The position numbers were made by a program, and so were the translations under genes. 56,542 bases of DNA, taken from the NCBI GenBank assembly GCA_010024875.1, contig RGFZ01000016.1, forward strand, positions 1 to 56,542, given 5' to 3'. The notes beneath the pieces are model-generated. The model made no database searches. It saw only the letters and a list, made by a program, of their open reading frames with translations, and had not been told where the DNA came from. Positions within the stretch are counted from its first letter, which is position 1, and every line of letters starts with the position of its first letter. Below are positions 46,889 to 55,777 of this stretch, one piece after another. The stretch comes from Oxalobacteraceae bacterium (lineage in GTDB: Bacteria > Pseudomonadota > Gammaproteobacteria > Burkholderiales > Burkholderiaceae_D).

Positions 46889-47592
46889 TGCTCGAACTCG
46901 ACAAGCTGACCGCTGCCTATGGTCAGGCGATCGCACTGGAGAATCTGAGTCTTCAGATTGGCAAGGGCGAGCTGGTCGCCATCCTCGGACCCAATGGCGC
47001 CGGCAAATCCACGCTGCTGAAAGTCATCTCGCGTGCCTTGCCATCGCGGGGCACGCTGAATTTCAACGGACAGTCTTTGCATCAGTACTCGACCGAGCAG
47101 GTGGTGGGTCAGGGTATCTGTCATTGCCCGGAGGGTCGGCGCTTGTTTCCCGAACTGTCGGTAATCAAGAACCTGCAGCTCGGTGCGTATTTGCGTCATG
47201 ATCGCGATGCGGTCGCGCGAGATCTGGAGCGCGTCTACGCGTTATTCCCGATACTGGCAGAGCGGCGCGATCAGATCGTCAGCACGCTCTCGGGAGGGCA
47301 GCAGCAAATGGTCGCGATCGGTCGCGCGCTGATGGGCGCGCCGCAGCTCCTCTTGCTGGATGAGCCTTCGGTGGGCATTGCGCACCGGCTGAAGATGGAA
47401 ATCTTCGCGGCGATCCGCAAGATTTGCGACGCGGGGGTCGCGATTCTCGTTGCGGAACAAGATGCCCAGTCCGCTCTGCATATTGCAGACCGCGCTTATG
47501 TGCTGGAACACGGTAGCGTCGCGCAGGAGGGTACGGCGAAGACCTTGTCCTCGGATGACCGAATCCGCAAGATTTATCTGGGTGTGGCCTGA
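46885..47592 (+). CDS. livF: Branched-chain amino acid type ABC transporter ATPase LivF
   Basis: A 235-residue ABC ATPase with Walker A GPNGAGKST at 35-43, signature LSGGQQQM from 135, Walker B LLLLDEP from 155 and an H-loop-like EQD. The DEPSVGIAHRL segment replaces the usual DEPSLGLAP, a minor departure. Normally it works as a heterodimer with LivG. Its start overlaps the end of livG by four bases, so loss of livG translation may reduce its own expression. Confidence 0.9.
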   Translation: MMLELDKLTAAYGQAIALENLSLQIGKGELVAILGPNGAGKSTLLKVISRALPSRGTLNFNGQSLHQYSTEQVVGQGICHCPEGRRLFPELSVIKNLQLGAYLRHDRDAVARDLERVYALFPILAERRDQIVSTLSGGQQQMVAIGRALMGAPQLLLLDEPSVGIAHRLKMEIFAAIRKICDAGVAILVAEQDAQSALHIADRAYVLEHGSVAQEGTAKTLSSDDRIRKIYLGVA

Positions 47593-47613
47593 TCGGCTCT
47601 GATCCAAGTCCTG

Positions 47614-47630
47614 CGGTGTCGTTGACACCG
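47614..47630 (+). terminator. Short stem-loop after livF
   Basis: CGGTGTC and GACACCG (47614-47620 and 47624-47630) form a seven-base-pair stem with a three-base GTT loop, 22 bases after the livF stop. Only ATTTA follows, so termination would be weak or Rho-assisted. Confidence 0.35.
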
Positions 47631-47719
47631 ATTTACACTGGGCCTCGACGGATTACCGTCCACCTTCTGCTAGAGTCTGCTGCGTCTGCCGCCCGCAGGG
47701 CGACGCCCGAATCATCTCC

Positions 47720-48364
47720 ATGACGACCAAAGACGCCAACATCGCGCAGTCCGCCGCCGAGCCTGTGATGCAGGACGAATCGGCGGTGCTCGCATCTGCA
47801 GCGATGCCTGAGTTGCCTGCAAATGCAGAGGCTACGGCGCCACCGGCCCCCGACTTAGCGCAAACGCCGGCGCTGTTGGGCGATGCCGACGCAGATTCAA
47901 ATGCAGATGCAGCTGCGGTACTTGAAGCGGGAGCTGATCTTGATCCGGATCTCGCGCAGGTCACGATGACTGACGGAGAAGCGTCAGTCGCTGAAGAAGT
48001 GGCGGAACCACCACCCCCTAAACCGATTCAGCTCATATTCTGGAACGAGAGGGCTCCTGCCTCGGCAGGCTGCTGGGTGTCGTGGCGCGAGGCAGGATTT
48101 GAGTGCCGTGGCAAGATCGAGAAAGGCCTGTTTACCGCCACCTGCAAAGGTTATGGCGGTTCAGCGAAATCGCAGCCGGTAGAGCTCTTGCTCTGGCGAC
48201 GCTTTGTCTCGCAGGGGGAGGCGATTGCCGTGATGGATCGCACGCTGTCATTTGACCCGCTCGAGGCGGAGAATCTGGGTTTCGAGGTACACAGCCGCGT
48301 GATGATTCCGTTCTTGCAGACCTCAGGTGCCCTCGACGAAGAACACACGGCCGTCGGCAGCTGA
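47720..48364 (+). CDS. Hypothetical acidic protein
   Basis: A 214-residue protein I do not recognise. Residues 1-95 are rich in Ala, Asp, Glu and Pro with no predicted fold and end in EPPPPKPI. Residues about 100-205 look folded, starting LIFWNERAPASAGCWVSW and including WRRFVSQGEAIAVMDRTL. No signal peptide or membrane span is seen. Its 3' end overlaps the convergent DUF1330 gene by 42 bases. It stands alone after the liv operon. Confidence 0.65.
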   Translation: MTTKDANIAQSAAEPVMQDESAVLASAAMPELPANAEATAPPAPDLAQTPALLGDADADSNADAAAVLEAGADLDPDLAQVTMTDGEASVAEEVAEPPPPKPIQLIFWNERAPASAGCWVSWREAGFECRGKIEKGLFTATCKGYGGSAKSQPVELLLWRRFVSQGEAIAVMDRTLSFDPLEAENLGFEVHSRVMIPFLQTSGALDEEHTAVGS

Positions 48365-48625
48365 CTGGCGAAGTTCAATCAGCGTTATGTACGCTGGCGA
48401 TTCATACCAGGCGAGAGCTGCTTCCATCGATGGGAACTCGACGATCACGGTGCGCAAGTTATCGTGATGCGCTTCGTCGGCGCCCTCCATCTGCATGCGC
48501 TTTCCTCCCCTGACCAGAAAACGCGCATCAGCGGCTTCCAGAGTCGCGACGACTTGCTGGCGGTAGTGCTCGTAGGCCTCCATATCGTGGACCGTCAGTT
48601 CGGCGATCAGGTAGGCTTTTCGCAT
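48323..48625 (-). CDS. DUF1330 family protein
   Basis: A 100-residue protein, MRKAYLIAELTVHDMEAYEHYR, of the dimeric alpha/beta-barrel DUF1330 family, with the typical FPSMEAALAWYESPAYITLIELR segment. ATG 48625 is preferred; the longer upstream frame is unrelated. Function of the family is unknown. It is probably cotranscribed with the thioredoxin-like gene 16 bases upstream. Confidence 0.88.
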   Translation of the reverse strand: MRKAYLIAELTVHDMEAYEHYRQQVVATLEAADARFLVRGGKRMQMEGADEAHHDNLRTVIVEFPSMEAALAWYESPAYITLIELRQSAADGRVFFVEGT

Positions 48626-48641
48626 GACATATCCTTTGCGA

Positions 48642-49049
48642 TCAGGGCAGCGCTTGCCGAAGGAAGGTCTGTAATTCGCCGGGATCGCGGATTGCGACGG
48701 TACGGTCAATTTCTTTGCCTTGCTTGAAGATGATTAGCACGCTTTGTACTTTTGAATTAAAGAATTTCACGGCCTTGCGTTGAGAGTCAAAATTCACTTC
48801 GAAGAATACGACATCCTTGAATGCGGGAGCATTCATTGCCGCGTTGACCTCCACATCTTGAGCCTTGCAGATACCGCACCAGTCGGCATGCACATGAACA
48901 ATGATAGTCTTGCCCTCGGCGTGCAGCGTATCGAATTCCTGCTGCGTGAAGAACTTGCCTGCGGCGTGTGCAGGCAATAACGACGGTGGGGACAGCATCA
49001 GAGTCAGCGGCAGAGTCAGCAGCGTGAGGAAGCGGGTCAGTGGTTTCAT
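48642..49049 (-). CDS. Secreted thioredoxin-like protein
   Basis: A 135-residue protein with a signal peptide (about 1-29, cleaved near AHA) and a thioredoxin fold with active site WCGIC at 57-61 and a VNFDSQRKAVKFFNSKVQSVLIIFKQGKE core in the usual layout. The cis-proline normally found before the beta-4 strand is replaced (QSVLII), which may alter activity. ATG 49049 is chosen since the signal peptide begins there. It likely acts as a periplasmic thiol-disulfide protein. Confidence 0.8.
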   Translation of the reverse strand: MKPLTRFLTLLTLPLTLMLSPPSLLPAHAAGKFFTQQEFDTLHAEGKTIIVHVHADWCGICKAQDVEVNAAMNAPAFKDVVFFEVNFDSQRKAVKFFNSKVQSVLIIFKQGKEIDRTVAIRDPGELQTFLRQALP

Positions 49050-49185
49050 ATCAGTTCTCGGTATCGACTTGCCCGGGCAGAGTTGAATGCGCCCAGCGGA
49101 TGCTCGCCAACTGGCGCAAAACCCCGACTTGGGGCTTGCGCCCAGATCCGTTAGCATAGACCATACGTGCCGGCTTGCAGGCAAA

Positions 49186-49199
49186 ATCGTGTGTACGAT
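49186..49199. promoter_or_regulatory. Short palindrome in the divergent Trx/aldolase region
   Basis: ATCGT and ACGAT (49186-49190 and 49195-49199) around GTGT form a small inverted repeat between the divergent thioredoxin-like and aldolase genes. It could be a regulator site, but is short enough to be chance. Confidence 0.2.
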
Positions 49200-49243
49200 C
49201 AGAGAGTAATAACAATTTAAAAACATCGCCGTCGAAGCGATCG

Positions 49244-49317
49244 AGAAAAACACCCAAGAATAACGGCCGCTGTCAGCGACGAGAAAACACCCATAAAGAA
49301 CCACCTAGAAAAACCCA
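49244..49317 (+). repeat. Three imperfect direct repeats in the aldolase leader
   Basis: AGAAAAACACCCA (49244-49256), AGAAAACACCCA (49282-49293) and AGAAAAACCCA (49307-49317) occur in tandem, spaced 38 and 25 bases start to start. The last ends 11 bases before the aldolase ATG and abuts its ribosome-binding site. The first two share an upstream GCGA. They may be binding sites for a protein on DNA or RNA. Confidence 0.45.
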
Positions 49318-49328
49318 TAGGAGACATC

Positions 49329-50156
49329 ATGAACGATCACGCCGAGCTTTCGGTCATTCAACTGAACCAGCAGCATCTGGGTAATGGCAACGCGCGCAGC
49401 CTTCCTGCCATCCCCAAGTTCAGCACGCTGGCAGAAGAGCGGCTGCACCGCAAGCAGAAGCTCGCCGGCGCATTTCGGTTGTTCTCGCGCTTTGGTTTTG
49501 ATGAAGGCGTCGCCGGGCACATCACCGCGCGCGATCCTGAGTTTACCGACACCTTCTGGGTCAATCCCTATGGCGTGCATTTCAGTCAGGTGAAAGTCTC
49601 CAATCTGATCCGAGTCGATCATCATGGCAATGTGGTGGAGGGCGACCATCCGGTGAACTGCGCAGCTTTTGCGATTCACTCGGCAATCCATACGCTGCGC
49701 CCGGATGCGAACGCCGCCGCACACACACACTCGCCTTATGGCCGAACCTGGTCAGCGCTGGGCCGTCCGCTCGATTACATCACGCAGGACGTCTGCGCGT
49801 TTTATAACGATCACGCAGTCTATGATGATTTTGGCGGCGTTGCCATTGAGGTAGACGAGGGCGTTCGCATCTCAAAGGCGCTGGGGCAGAACAAGGCAGC
49901 GATCTTGCAGAACCACGGCATTCTCACCGTAGGGGAGACCGTGGATGCGGCTGCATGGTGGTACATCTGCCTGGAGCGCTGCTGTCAGGTGCAACTGATG
50001 GCCGAGGCGGCGTCGCATGGCAAGCCGCTCAAAATGATTTCGGCAGCATCGGCGCAGCAAACCTATGACATCGTGGGTTCGCCTTATGCCGGTTGGTTCC
50101 AGTTTCAACCGCTGTATGCTCGGATATTGAAAGAGCAGCCTGATTTTCTTGACTGA
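49329..50156 (+). CDS. Class II aldolase/adducin family protein
   Basis: A 275-residue protein with the metal-binding HTH pair (H132 and H134 in AAAHTHSPYGR) and H196 (LQNHGILTVG), and the GHITARDPEFTD entry motif. The family includes fuculose-phosphate aldolases but this subgroup lacks a clear sugar-phosphate assignment. A good AGGAG site precedes ATG 49329. It lies 156 bases before two GMC oxidoreductase genes, which suggests a shared catabolic role (inference). Confidence 0.88.
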   Translation: MNDHAELSVIQLNQQHLGNGNARSLPAIPKFSTLAEERLHRKQKLAGAFRLFSRFGFDEGVAGHITARDPEFTDTFWVNPYGVHFSQVKVSNLIRVDHHGNVVEGDHPVNCAAFAIHSAIHTLRPDANAAAHTHSPYGRTWSALGRPLDYITQDVCAFYNDHAVYDDFGGVAIEVDEGVRISKALGQNKAAILQNHGILTVGETVDAAAWWYICLERCCQVQLMAEAASHGKPLKMISAASAQQTYDIVGSPYAGWFQFQPLYARILKEQPDFLD

Positions 50157-50312
50157 CGCGACCGTTGGCACGGTGTTGAGAGATCAAAGACAGGCTCTTT
50201 GTCTATGGCGAAGCATAGACCGCTGATTTCACTCCGAAATTTCATCGGGGATTGATAGAATCCGAAGAACGCGCACACAGTCGTGCAGACTGCTGCGCAT
50301 TTGCGAAGATTC

Positions 50313-51965
50313 ATGACGACCCTGACCAGAACCCCAGAGACTTTTGATTACGTGATCGTCGGCGCAGGCGCCGCTGGCGCCATTCTGGCCCATCGGCTGA
50401 GCGAAGACCGGCGAGCGACAGTCTGCCTGCTCGAGGCGGGTGGCAGCGACTGGCATCCGTGGCTGCATATTCCTGCCGGTTTCATCAAGGTGCTATTCAA
50501 CCCGGCCTACACCTGGCAGTTCAGTTCCGAGCCCCATGAGCAAACATCAGGACGCCGCGTGCCGCTGCCTCAGGGGCGGGTGCTTGGCGGCTCTAGCTCG
50601 ATCAATGGGCTGGTGTACAACCGGGGCCAGCGCGAGGATTACGACCACTGGGCGACGTTGGGAAATCGCGGCTGGAGCTATGCTGAGGTCTTGCCGTATT
50701 TCCGGCGCACCGAGCGGAGGACGACGGGCGATGTGAGGTATCGTGGCCGAGACGGTTTGCTGCCGGTCTCGGACATCGACTGGCATCATCCCATCAACGA
50801 GGCCTTCATTGCTGGCGCGCAAGGCCTGGGCATTCCGCGCAATGCTGATTACAACGGCGAGTCGCAGGCTGGTGTCGGCTACTTTCAGCGCACCATCGAC
50901 AAGGGCTGGCGCATGAGTACCGCGCGCACCTTTCTCAGGCCAGCACAGAGCCGCTCCAATCTCGAGATTCGCACTCACGCGCAGGCAACGCGCATCCTCA
51001 TCGAGGGTCGCCACGCAGTGGGTGTGCATTACGTGCGCGGTCAGCATCACGATACCGTGAGAGAGCTGCGCGCGCGTCGCGAGGTGATTGTCTGTGCCGG
51101 CGCGATCAATACGCCTCGCTTGCTACAACTCTCGGGCATTGGGGATGCCGATCATCTTCACATGCTGGGTGTGCGGGTCGAACATCATTTGCCGGGCGTC
51201 GGAAAAAATTTGTCTGACCATTTTTCAGTCCGTCTGGTGGCCCGCGCCAAGCAGGTGCGCACAATGAATGAAATGGCGCACGGCCTCGGATTGGTCGCGC
51301 AGGTCGCGCGCTGGCTGACCGGTAAGCCCAGCATACTGGCGCTGAGTCCTTCGCTGGTGCATTTTTTCTGGAAGTCGCGCGCCGACCTTGTGCGCCCCGA
51401 CTTGCAAGGTGTGTTTTCACCCGCCAGCTATCGCGAGGGCTATGTTGGCATGCTCGACAATTACCCAGGGATGACCTGCGGCGTCTGGCAGCATCGCCCC
51501 GAGAGCCGGGGCCAAGTGCAGATACGAAGCGCCGATCCTTTCGCACCGCCGCTGGTGCAGCCGAACTATCTGGTCGATGAGAGTGATCGCAAGACACTGA
51601 TTAACGGCGTTCGGCTTGCGCGCCAGCTGCTGCAAACCCCCGAGCTGGCGCGCTACCTTGAGTCAGAGACCATGCCCGGCGCAGGGAAATCCAGCGATGA
51701 TGAACTGTTGGCTTTCATACGCCAGTATGGCGTGTCCTCTTACCACTTGAATGGCACGGCACGCATGGGCATGGCAGACGATAAAATGGCGGTCGTTGAT
51801 GAGCAATTGCGCGTTTTGGGCTTGCGAGGCCTGCGCATTGCCGATTCATCGGTGATGCCAACGATACCCTCGGCGAACATTTGCGCAGCGACGATGATGA
51901 TTGCGGAAAAAGCTTCCGACATGATCCGCGGCCTCGCGCCGCTGGCGCCGGACGCAGCCGCTTGA
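50313..51965 (+). CDS. GMC-family oxidoreductase (first)
   Basis: A 550-residue FAD-dependent oxidoreductase. The dinucleotide fold GAGAAG is at 17-22, the GMC signature GRVLGGSSSINGLVYNRG follows, and the catalytic His is H478 in SSYHLNGTARMG. The C-terminal ANICAATMMIAEKASDM closes the FAD site. Related enzymes act on choline or other alcohols; substrate here is unknown. ATG 50313 is the preferred start. It is about half identical in appearance to the next gene. Confidence 0.9.
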   Translation: MTTLTRTPETFDYVIVGAGAAGAILAHRLSEDRRATVCLLEAGGSDWHPWLHIPAGFIKVLFNPAYTWQFSSEPHEQTSGRRVPLPQGRVLGGSSSINGLVYNRGQREDYDHWATLGNRGWSYAEVLPYFRRTERRTTGDVRYRGRDGLLPVSDIDWHHPINEAFIAGAQGLGIPRNADYNGESQAGVGYFQRTIDKGWRMSTARTFLRPAQSRSNLEIRTHAQATRILIEGRHAVGVHYVRGQHHDTVRELRARREVIVCAGAINTPRLLQLSGIGDADHLHMLGVRVEHHLPGVGKNLSDHFSVRLVARAKQVRTMNEMAHGLGLVAQVARWLTGKPSILALSPSLVHFFWKSRADLVRPDLQGVFSPASYREGYVGMLDNYPGMTCGVWQHRPESRGQVQIRSADPFAPPLVQPNYLVDESDRKTLINGVRLARQLLQTPELARYLESETMPGAGKSSDDELLAFIRQYGVSSYHLNGTARMGMADDKMAVVDEQLRVLGLRGLRIADSSVMPTIPSANICAATMMIAEKASDMIRGLAPLAPDAAA

Positions 51966-52016
51966 AGACGTTCATCGCTCGAAGAAAACATAACAATAAA
52001 AAAAGGAACAGAGACG

Positions 52017-53624
52017 ATGCAAGCATTTGATTACGTGATCGTCGGCGCTGGCGCCGCAGGCTGTCTGCTGGCGCACCGCCTATGCGAGGACGGCCGCTAC
52101 ACTGTTTGCATACTGGAAGCGGGTCCTTCAGATATCAATCCGTATCTTCATATTCCAGCCGGTTTCATCAAGGTCGGACATGACCCGCGCTACACCTGGG
52201 ATTTTTCTACCGAACCGGCAGAGGGCTCTGCCGGCCGACGTGTCGTTACCCGCATGGGGCGCACGCTGGGCGGATCAAGCGCGATCAACGGCTTCAACTA
52301 CACACGCGGTCAGTCACAAGATTACGATCAGTGGGCGGCACTGGGTAATGCCGGATGGAGCTACCGCGAGGTGCTGCCTTACTTCCGACGGACCGAGCGA
52401 CGTATCGGCGAGCATGATCCAGCAGTGCGTGGCAGCGAAGGGCTGCTGCCTATCACCGATTGCGACTGGCGACATCCCTTGTGCGATGCCTTTATCGAGG
52501 CAGCGAGCAGTGAACTGGGGATTCCCACGCATGCAGATTACAACCGAGGTCAATTGACGGGTGCTGGCTACTACCAGCGATGGATCCATCAAGGACGTCG
52601 CATCAGTGCGGCAACGGCATTTCTCACGCCGGCGAAGGCCACCGGCCGGTTGGAGGTCAAGACGCATGCACACGTGACAAAGATTCTGTTCGAAGGCAAG
52701 CGCGCGGTTGGTGTGGAATTTCAGCGCGAGCGCGGCGGGCCGGTGCAGCGTGTGACGGTGCGGCGCGAACTGGTTCTCTCTGCAGGTGCTGGCAATACGC
52801 CTAAGATCTTGCAGCTCTCGGGCGTGGGGCCCGCGGATTTTTTGCAGCAGATGGGTGTGCGCGTGGTGCATGCGATGGAGGGGGTGGGCGAGAACTTCCA
52901 GGACCATTACATGGTGCGCACCATCCTGCGCGTGAAAGGTGTCACCACCATCAACCACACCGCGCGAGGTGCGCGCTTGGTTGGCGAGATCATCAAATGG
53001 GCCTTTGGCAAGCCTAGCGTGCTGGCGATCAGTCCCTCGGTGGCCTACGCATTCACCAAATCGCGTCCGGATGTGGCGCTCGACGACCTACAGTTTCATT
53101 TTTCGCCTGGAAGTTACGCATCAGGCGTCGCAGGCAAGCTGGACGATTTCCCCGGCATGACGCTCGGCTACTATCAGCTGCGTCCGACCAGCGTAGGCAA
53201 TGTGCGCCTGCGCTCGCTGGATCCTTTCGAGTTGCCTGCCGTGCAGCCCAACTATCTGCAAAGCGAACAAGATCGTCGTGTGGCGATTGATGCGCTGCGG
53301 CTGGCAAGACGCATTTTGCACAGCGCGCCCTTCCAGAAATACATCGAGCGCGATGAATTCCCACCATCCAGTGCGACGACCGACGACGAGCTACTCGACT
53401 GCGCACGCCAGCGCGGTACGACCAGCTGGCACTTTATTGGTAGCTGCAGCATGGGCAAGGTGGTCGATGCTGAGCTGCGCGTCCATGGTCTGGATGGTTT
53501 GCGCGTGGTGGATGCCTCGGTGATGCCAACTATGCCTTCGGGGAATACCGGTGCACCCACCATGATGATCGCTGAAAAAGCAGCAGATATGATGCTCGGA
53601 CGCTCGCCGCTGCCTGTTGCCTGA
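52017..53624 (+). CDS. GMC-family oxidoreductase (second)
   Basis: A 535-residue paralogue of the preceding protein with the FAD motif GAGAAG at 10-15, GRTLGGSSAINGFNYTRG, and catalytic H472 in TTSWHFIGSCSMG. It starts 51 bases after the first, with AAGGAACAG as ribosome-binding site, so both are probably on one transcript. Differences near the active site (HLNGTARMG against HFIGSCSMG) suggest different substrates. Origin by tandem duplication is likely. Confidence 0.9.
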   Translation: MQAFDYVIVGAGAAGCLLAHRLCEDGRYTVCILEAGPSDINPYLHIPAGFIKVGHDPRYTWDFSTEPAEGSAGRRVVTRMGRTLGGSSAINGFNYTRGQSQDYDQWAALGNAGWSYREVLPYFRRTERRIGEHDPAVRGSEGLLPITDCDWRHPLCDAFIEAASSELGIPTHADYNRGQLTGAGYYQRWIHQGRRISAATAFLTPAKATGRLEVKTHAHVTKILFEGKRAVGVEFQRERGGPVQRVTVRRELVLSAGAGNTPKILQLSGVGPADFLQQMGVRVVHAMEGVGENFQDHYMVRTILRVKGVTTINHTARGARLVGEIIKWAFGKPSVLAISPSVAYAFTKSRPDVALDDLQFHFSPGSYASGVAGKLDDFPGMTLGYYQLRPTSVGNVRLRSLDPFELPAVQPNYLQSEQDRRVAIDALRLARRILHSAPFQKYIERDEFPPSSATTDDELLDCARQRGTTSWHFIGSCSMGKVVDAELRVHGLDGLRVVDASVMPTMPSGNTGAPTMMIAEKAADMMLGRSPLPVA

Positions 53625-53711
53625 AATCGCCGGCAGAACATGAGCGCGCAGCGGCAGTCGACACGATAATGTGGCAGACTAGTTCGCATATGACGTTTCT
53701 GCTGCCTTTTG

Positions 53712-54947
53712 ATGAAGCCTGCTGATTTCACCCTGGACAATTTGCTGAAGGTCGAGCCCGAGGTCTTGCACCAGAGAGCGCTCCGCTGGCGTAACGGTGA
53801 TGAGGTGCCGCAGGATTTGCGCAGCGCACGTCGCCTGTTTGGCTTCGCCGCGCTGCACGGACATTCTGCCTCGCGCTACATGCTCGGCCTGATGAATGAC
53901 AAGGGCGAGGGAGGCGAGAAAAACCCAGTGCGCGCGCTAATGTGGTTCCGGCTTGCCGCTGGTCGCGATGAGCCGCGCGCGGCGGCGCAGATCCAGCGTT
54001 TGTCTTCCGAGCTAAAGCCCGCCGAGGTGAGGCAAGCGCAGGCCTTGGTGGTCGAGGGTGATCACGCGCGCCAGCGTTTTTCCAGAGTTCGGCGCGAGGC
54101 AGACTGTGAGGCACTGTCCTTTCTTGGGCGCTGCGTATTTGAAGGTGTGGGTGCCGAGCCTGATCCCGAGCTGGCCTTGAACTGGTTGCGCCCCGCGGCG
54201 GCGATGGATGATCCGAATGCGCAGCTGTTACTGGCCATCGCCTATGCGTATGGCAAAGGCGTAGCCAGCGATCCGGACGAAGCGCAGCGACTGTTCCGGC
54301 TGGCAGCATCGCAAGACCATATCGAGGCCAATTACGAGTGGGCGAAGTTTCTTGAACAGCAGCTGCACAATCGCAGCGCACGCATCAGGGCCACCGAGCT
54401 GTACGATGTCGCTGCCCGTCACGGCCATCTGAAGTCACAGTTGAGGCTGGGCCAGCTGTTCCGTGAGGCCGAGGTCGACGCCCGTACGCCTGCCGATGCG
54501 TCGGGTGATCCAGAAAACCCGGGTCCGCGCAAAAAGCTTGTCTACAAGCACAGCCATTCGCCGAATCTGGTCTGCGCGTTGCAGTACTTCAGCATGGCGG
54601 CCGAGCAAGGACATGTGGAATCACAATTCGAGCTGGGACAGATGTATGCGCAGGGACTGGGCACACCACAGCGTTTCGACGATGCCGTTGCATGGTTCGA
54701 GCGGGCTGCAAAGCAGGGGCATGCAAAAGCGCAGTTCAATCTGGCGTTCATGATCTCTCACGGGCAGGGTGTGGAAGAGAGTCTGTTGAAAGCCTACGAG
54801 TGGTACCGGATCAGTTATTTGTGCGGTTACGCCATTGCCAAGCAATCGATGGAAGTCGCCAAAAAAAAACTGTCGCCCGGCGAGGTCGAAATGGCAGACT
54901 GGCGTGCCGACAGTTTCGTACACAAACTGGAAGAACAACCTGATTAA
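53712..54947 (+). CDS. Sel1-repeat protein
   Basis: A 411-residue protein with repeated Sel1/TPR-like helices: ASRYMLGLMNDKGEGGEKNPVRALMWF, AQLLLAIAYAYGKGVASDPDEAQRLFR and SQFELGQMYAQGLGTP type units appear in series (residues about 55-90, 175-205, 300-370). Such solenoids mediate protein contacts. No signal peptide is seen, so cytoplasmic. ATG 53712 is chosen over a TTG just before it. It lies 87 bases after the second GMC gene. Confidence 0.88.
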   Translation: MKPADFTLDNLLKVEPEVLHQRALRWRNGDEVPQDLRSARRLFGFAALHGHSASRYMLGLMNDKGEGGEKNPVRALMWFRLAAGRDEPRAAAQIQRLSSELKPAEVRQAQALVVEGDHARQRFSRVRREADCEALSFLGRCVFEGVGAEPDPELALNWLRPAAAMDDPNAQLLLAIAYAYGKGVASDPDEAQRLFRLAASQDHIEANYEWAKFLEQQLHNRSARIRATELYDVAARHGHLKSQLRLGQLFREAEVDARTPADASGDPENPGPRKKLVYKHSHSPNLVCALQYFSMAAEQGHVESQFELGQMYAQGLGTPQRFDDAVAWFERAAKQGHAKAQFNLAFMISHGQGVEESLLKAYEWYRISYLCGYAIAKQSMEVAKKKLSPGEVEMADWRADSFVHKLEEQPD

Positions 54948-54962
54948 CACCGGAGATCCAAG

Positions 54963-55358
54963 ATGCGCTTGCCATTGATTTTTTCTTTTATGCTGGCTGC
55001 GGTAGCTTTTGCACATGCGGGCCAGGCAGGGCTTTCCATCTTGCGGGAGACCCGCGATGGCATTCTCTACCTCGATCGCGACAGTATCCAGAAAAAGGAT
55101 AACATCCAGCGCGCGATGAGCACGCAGGATTTCCATCGGGTGCAGAATCTCGATGGTCACGATTACCTGAGTGCGAAAGCCTGGTATGAAATCGATTGCG
55201 CTTCAAAGAAAATCCGCCAGATCAGTCTTGAAGTCTTTCCGGAAAACATGGCCATGGGCGGTACCCTCCACAGCAAAACCGAGGCGCAAGCTTGGACAGA
55301 GGCTGACGACAACAGCCAACCCGGCGTGGTCTGGAAAGGCGTCTGCGGTAAACCCTGA
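54963..55358 (+). CDS. Small secreted protein, surface-adhesin E-like
   Basis: A 131-residue protein with a signal peptide (cleavage near AHAGQA, residue 20). The remainder, with ETRDGILYLDRDSIQ, a central Cys in YEIDCASKK and a final Cys in KGVCGKP, resembles the surface-adhesin protein E-like domain of small secreted proteins in betaproteobacteria. The assignment rests on layout, not a search. It starts 15 bases after the Sel1 gene and is probably cotranscribed. Confidence 0.6.
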   Translation: MRLPLIFSFMLAAVAFAHAGQAGLSILRETRDGILYLDRDSIQKKDNIQRAMSTQDFHRVQNLDGHDYLSAKAWYEIDCASKKIRQISLEVFPENMAMGGTLHSKTEAQAWTEADDNSQPGVVWKGVCGKP

Positions 55359-55777
55359 TCCGCATCAAAACCGAGAAGCAGGTTGTTCTGTATTCGATCA
55401 TTCGGGCGATACCTACCTGGCGATCTGCTAGTCTGATTCGTAAGCGGATACTCGGTGATCGTCCAATCAATCATGAGATAGTCATTGCGGCCGATATTTG
55501 CTGGGAATCGCTGAATAAATCCACGAGTTATCGCGAGCCGGCGTAGCTGTACGACGCGGAGCCCAGCAAAATCAATGGTTTGACACAATTGACTCAACTG
55601 AAAAACTGTGAGGTTCTATTTAACCCGTGCTGTCGAAGAAAATTTCGCAGCTTATTTTATGGAAGATTGAAACTATCCCCGTTTCCGATGCTCTATCGCA
55701 GGTCCGCAGGCTAACGGCCGTGCCAGCAGGCAAAGCACCTGCGGAGTCTTTATTAGCCACTGAACAAGAGGAAACCG
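55359..55777. other. Gene-poor region with the second 46-base repeat
   Basis: 419 bases in which I see no convincing gene. It contains the repeat at 55503-55548. A short open frame from 55627 on the plus strand overlaps the lipoprotein gene in another frame and has no recognisable product. Confidence 0.5.
55503..55548 (+). repeat. 46-base repeat, copy 2
   Basis: Direct counterpart of 18927-18972: 35 of 46 positions agree, with CGCTGAATAAATCC unbroken at 55509-55522 and GCGAGCC at 55533-55539. Here it lies in a non-coding region, which supports it being a mobile remnant or repeat and not a conserved coding feature. Confidence 0.5.
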
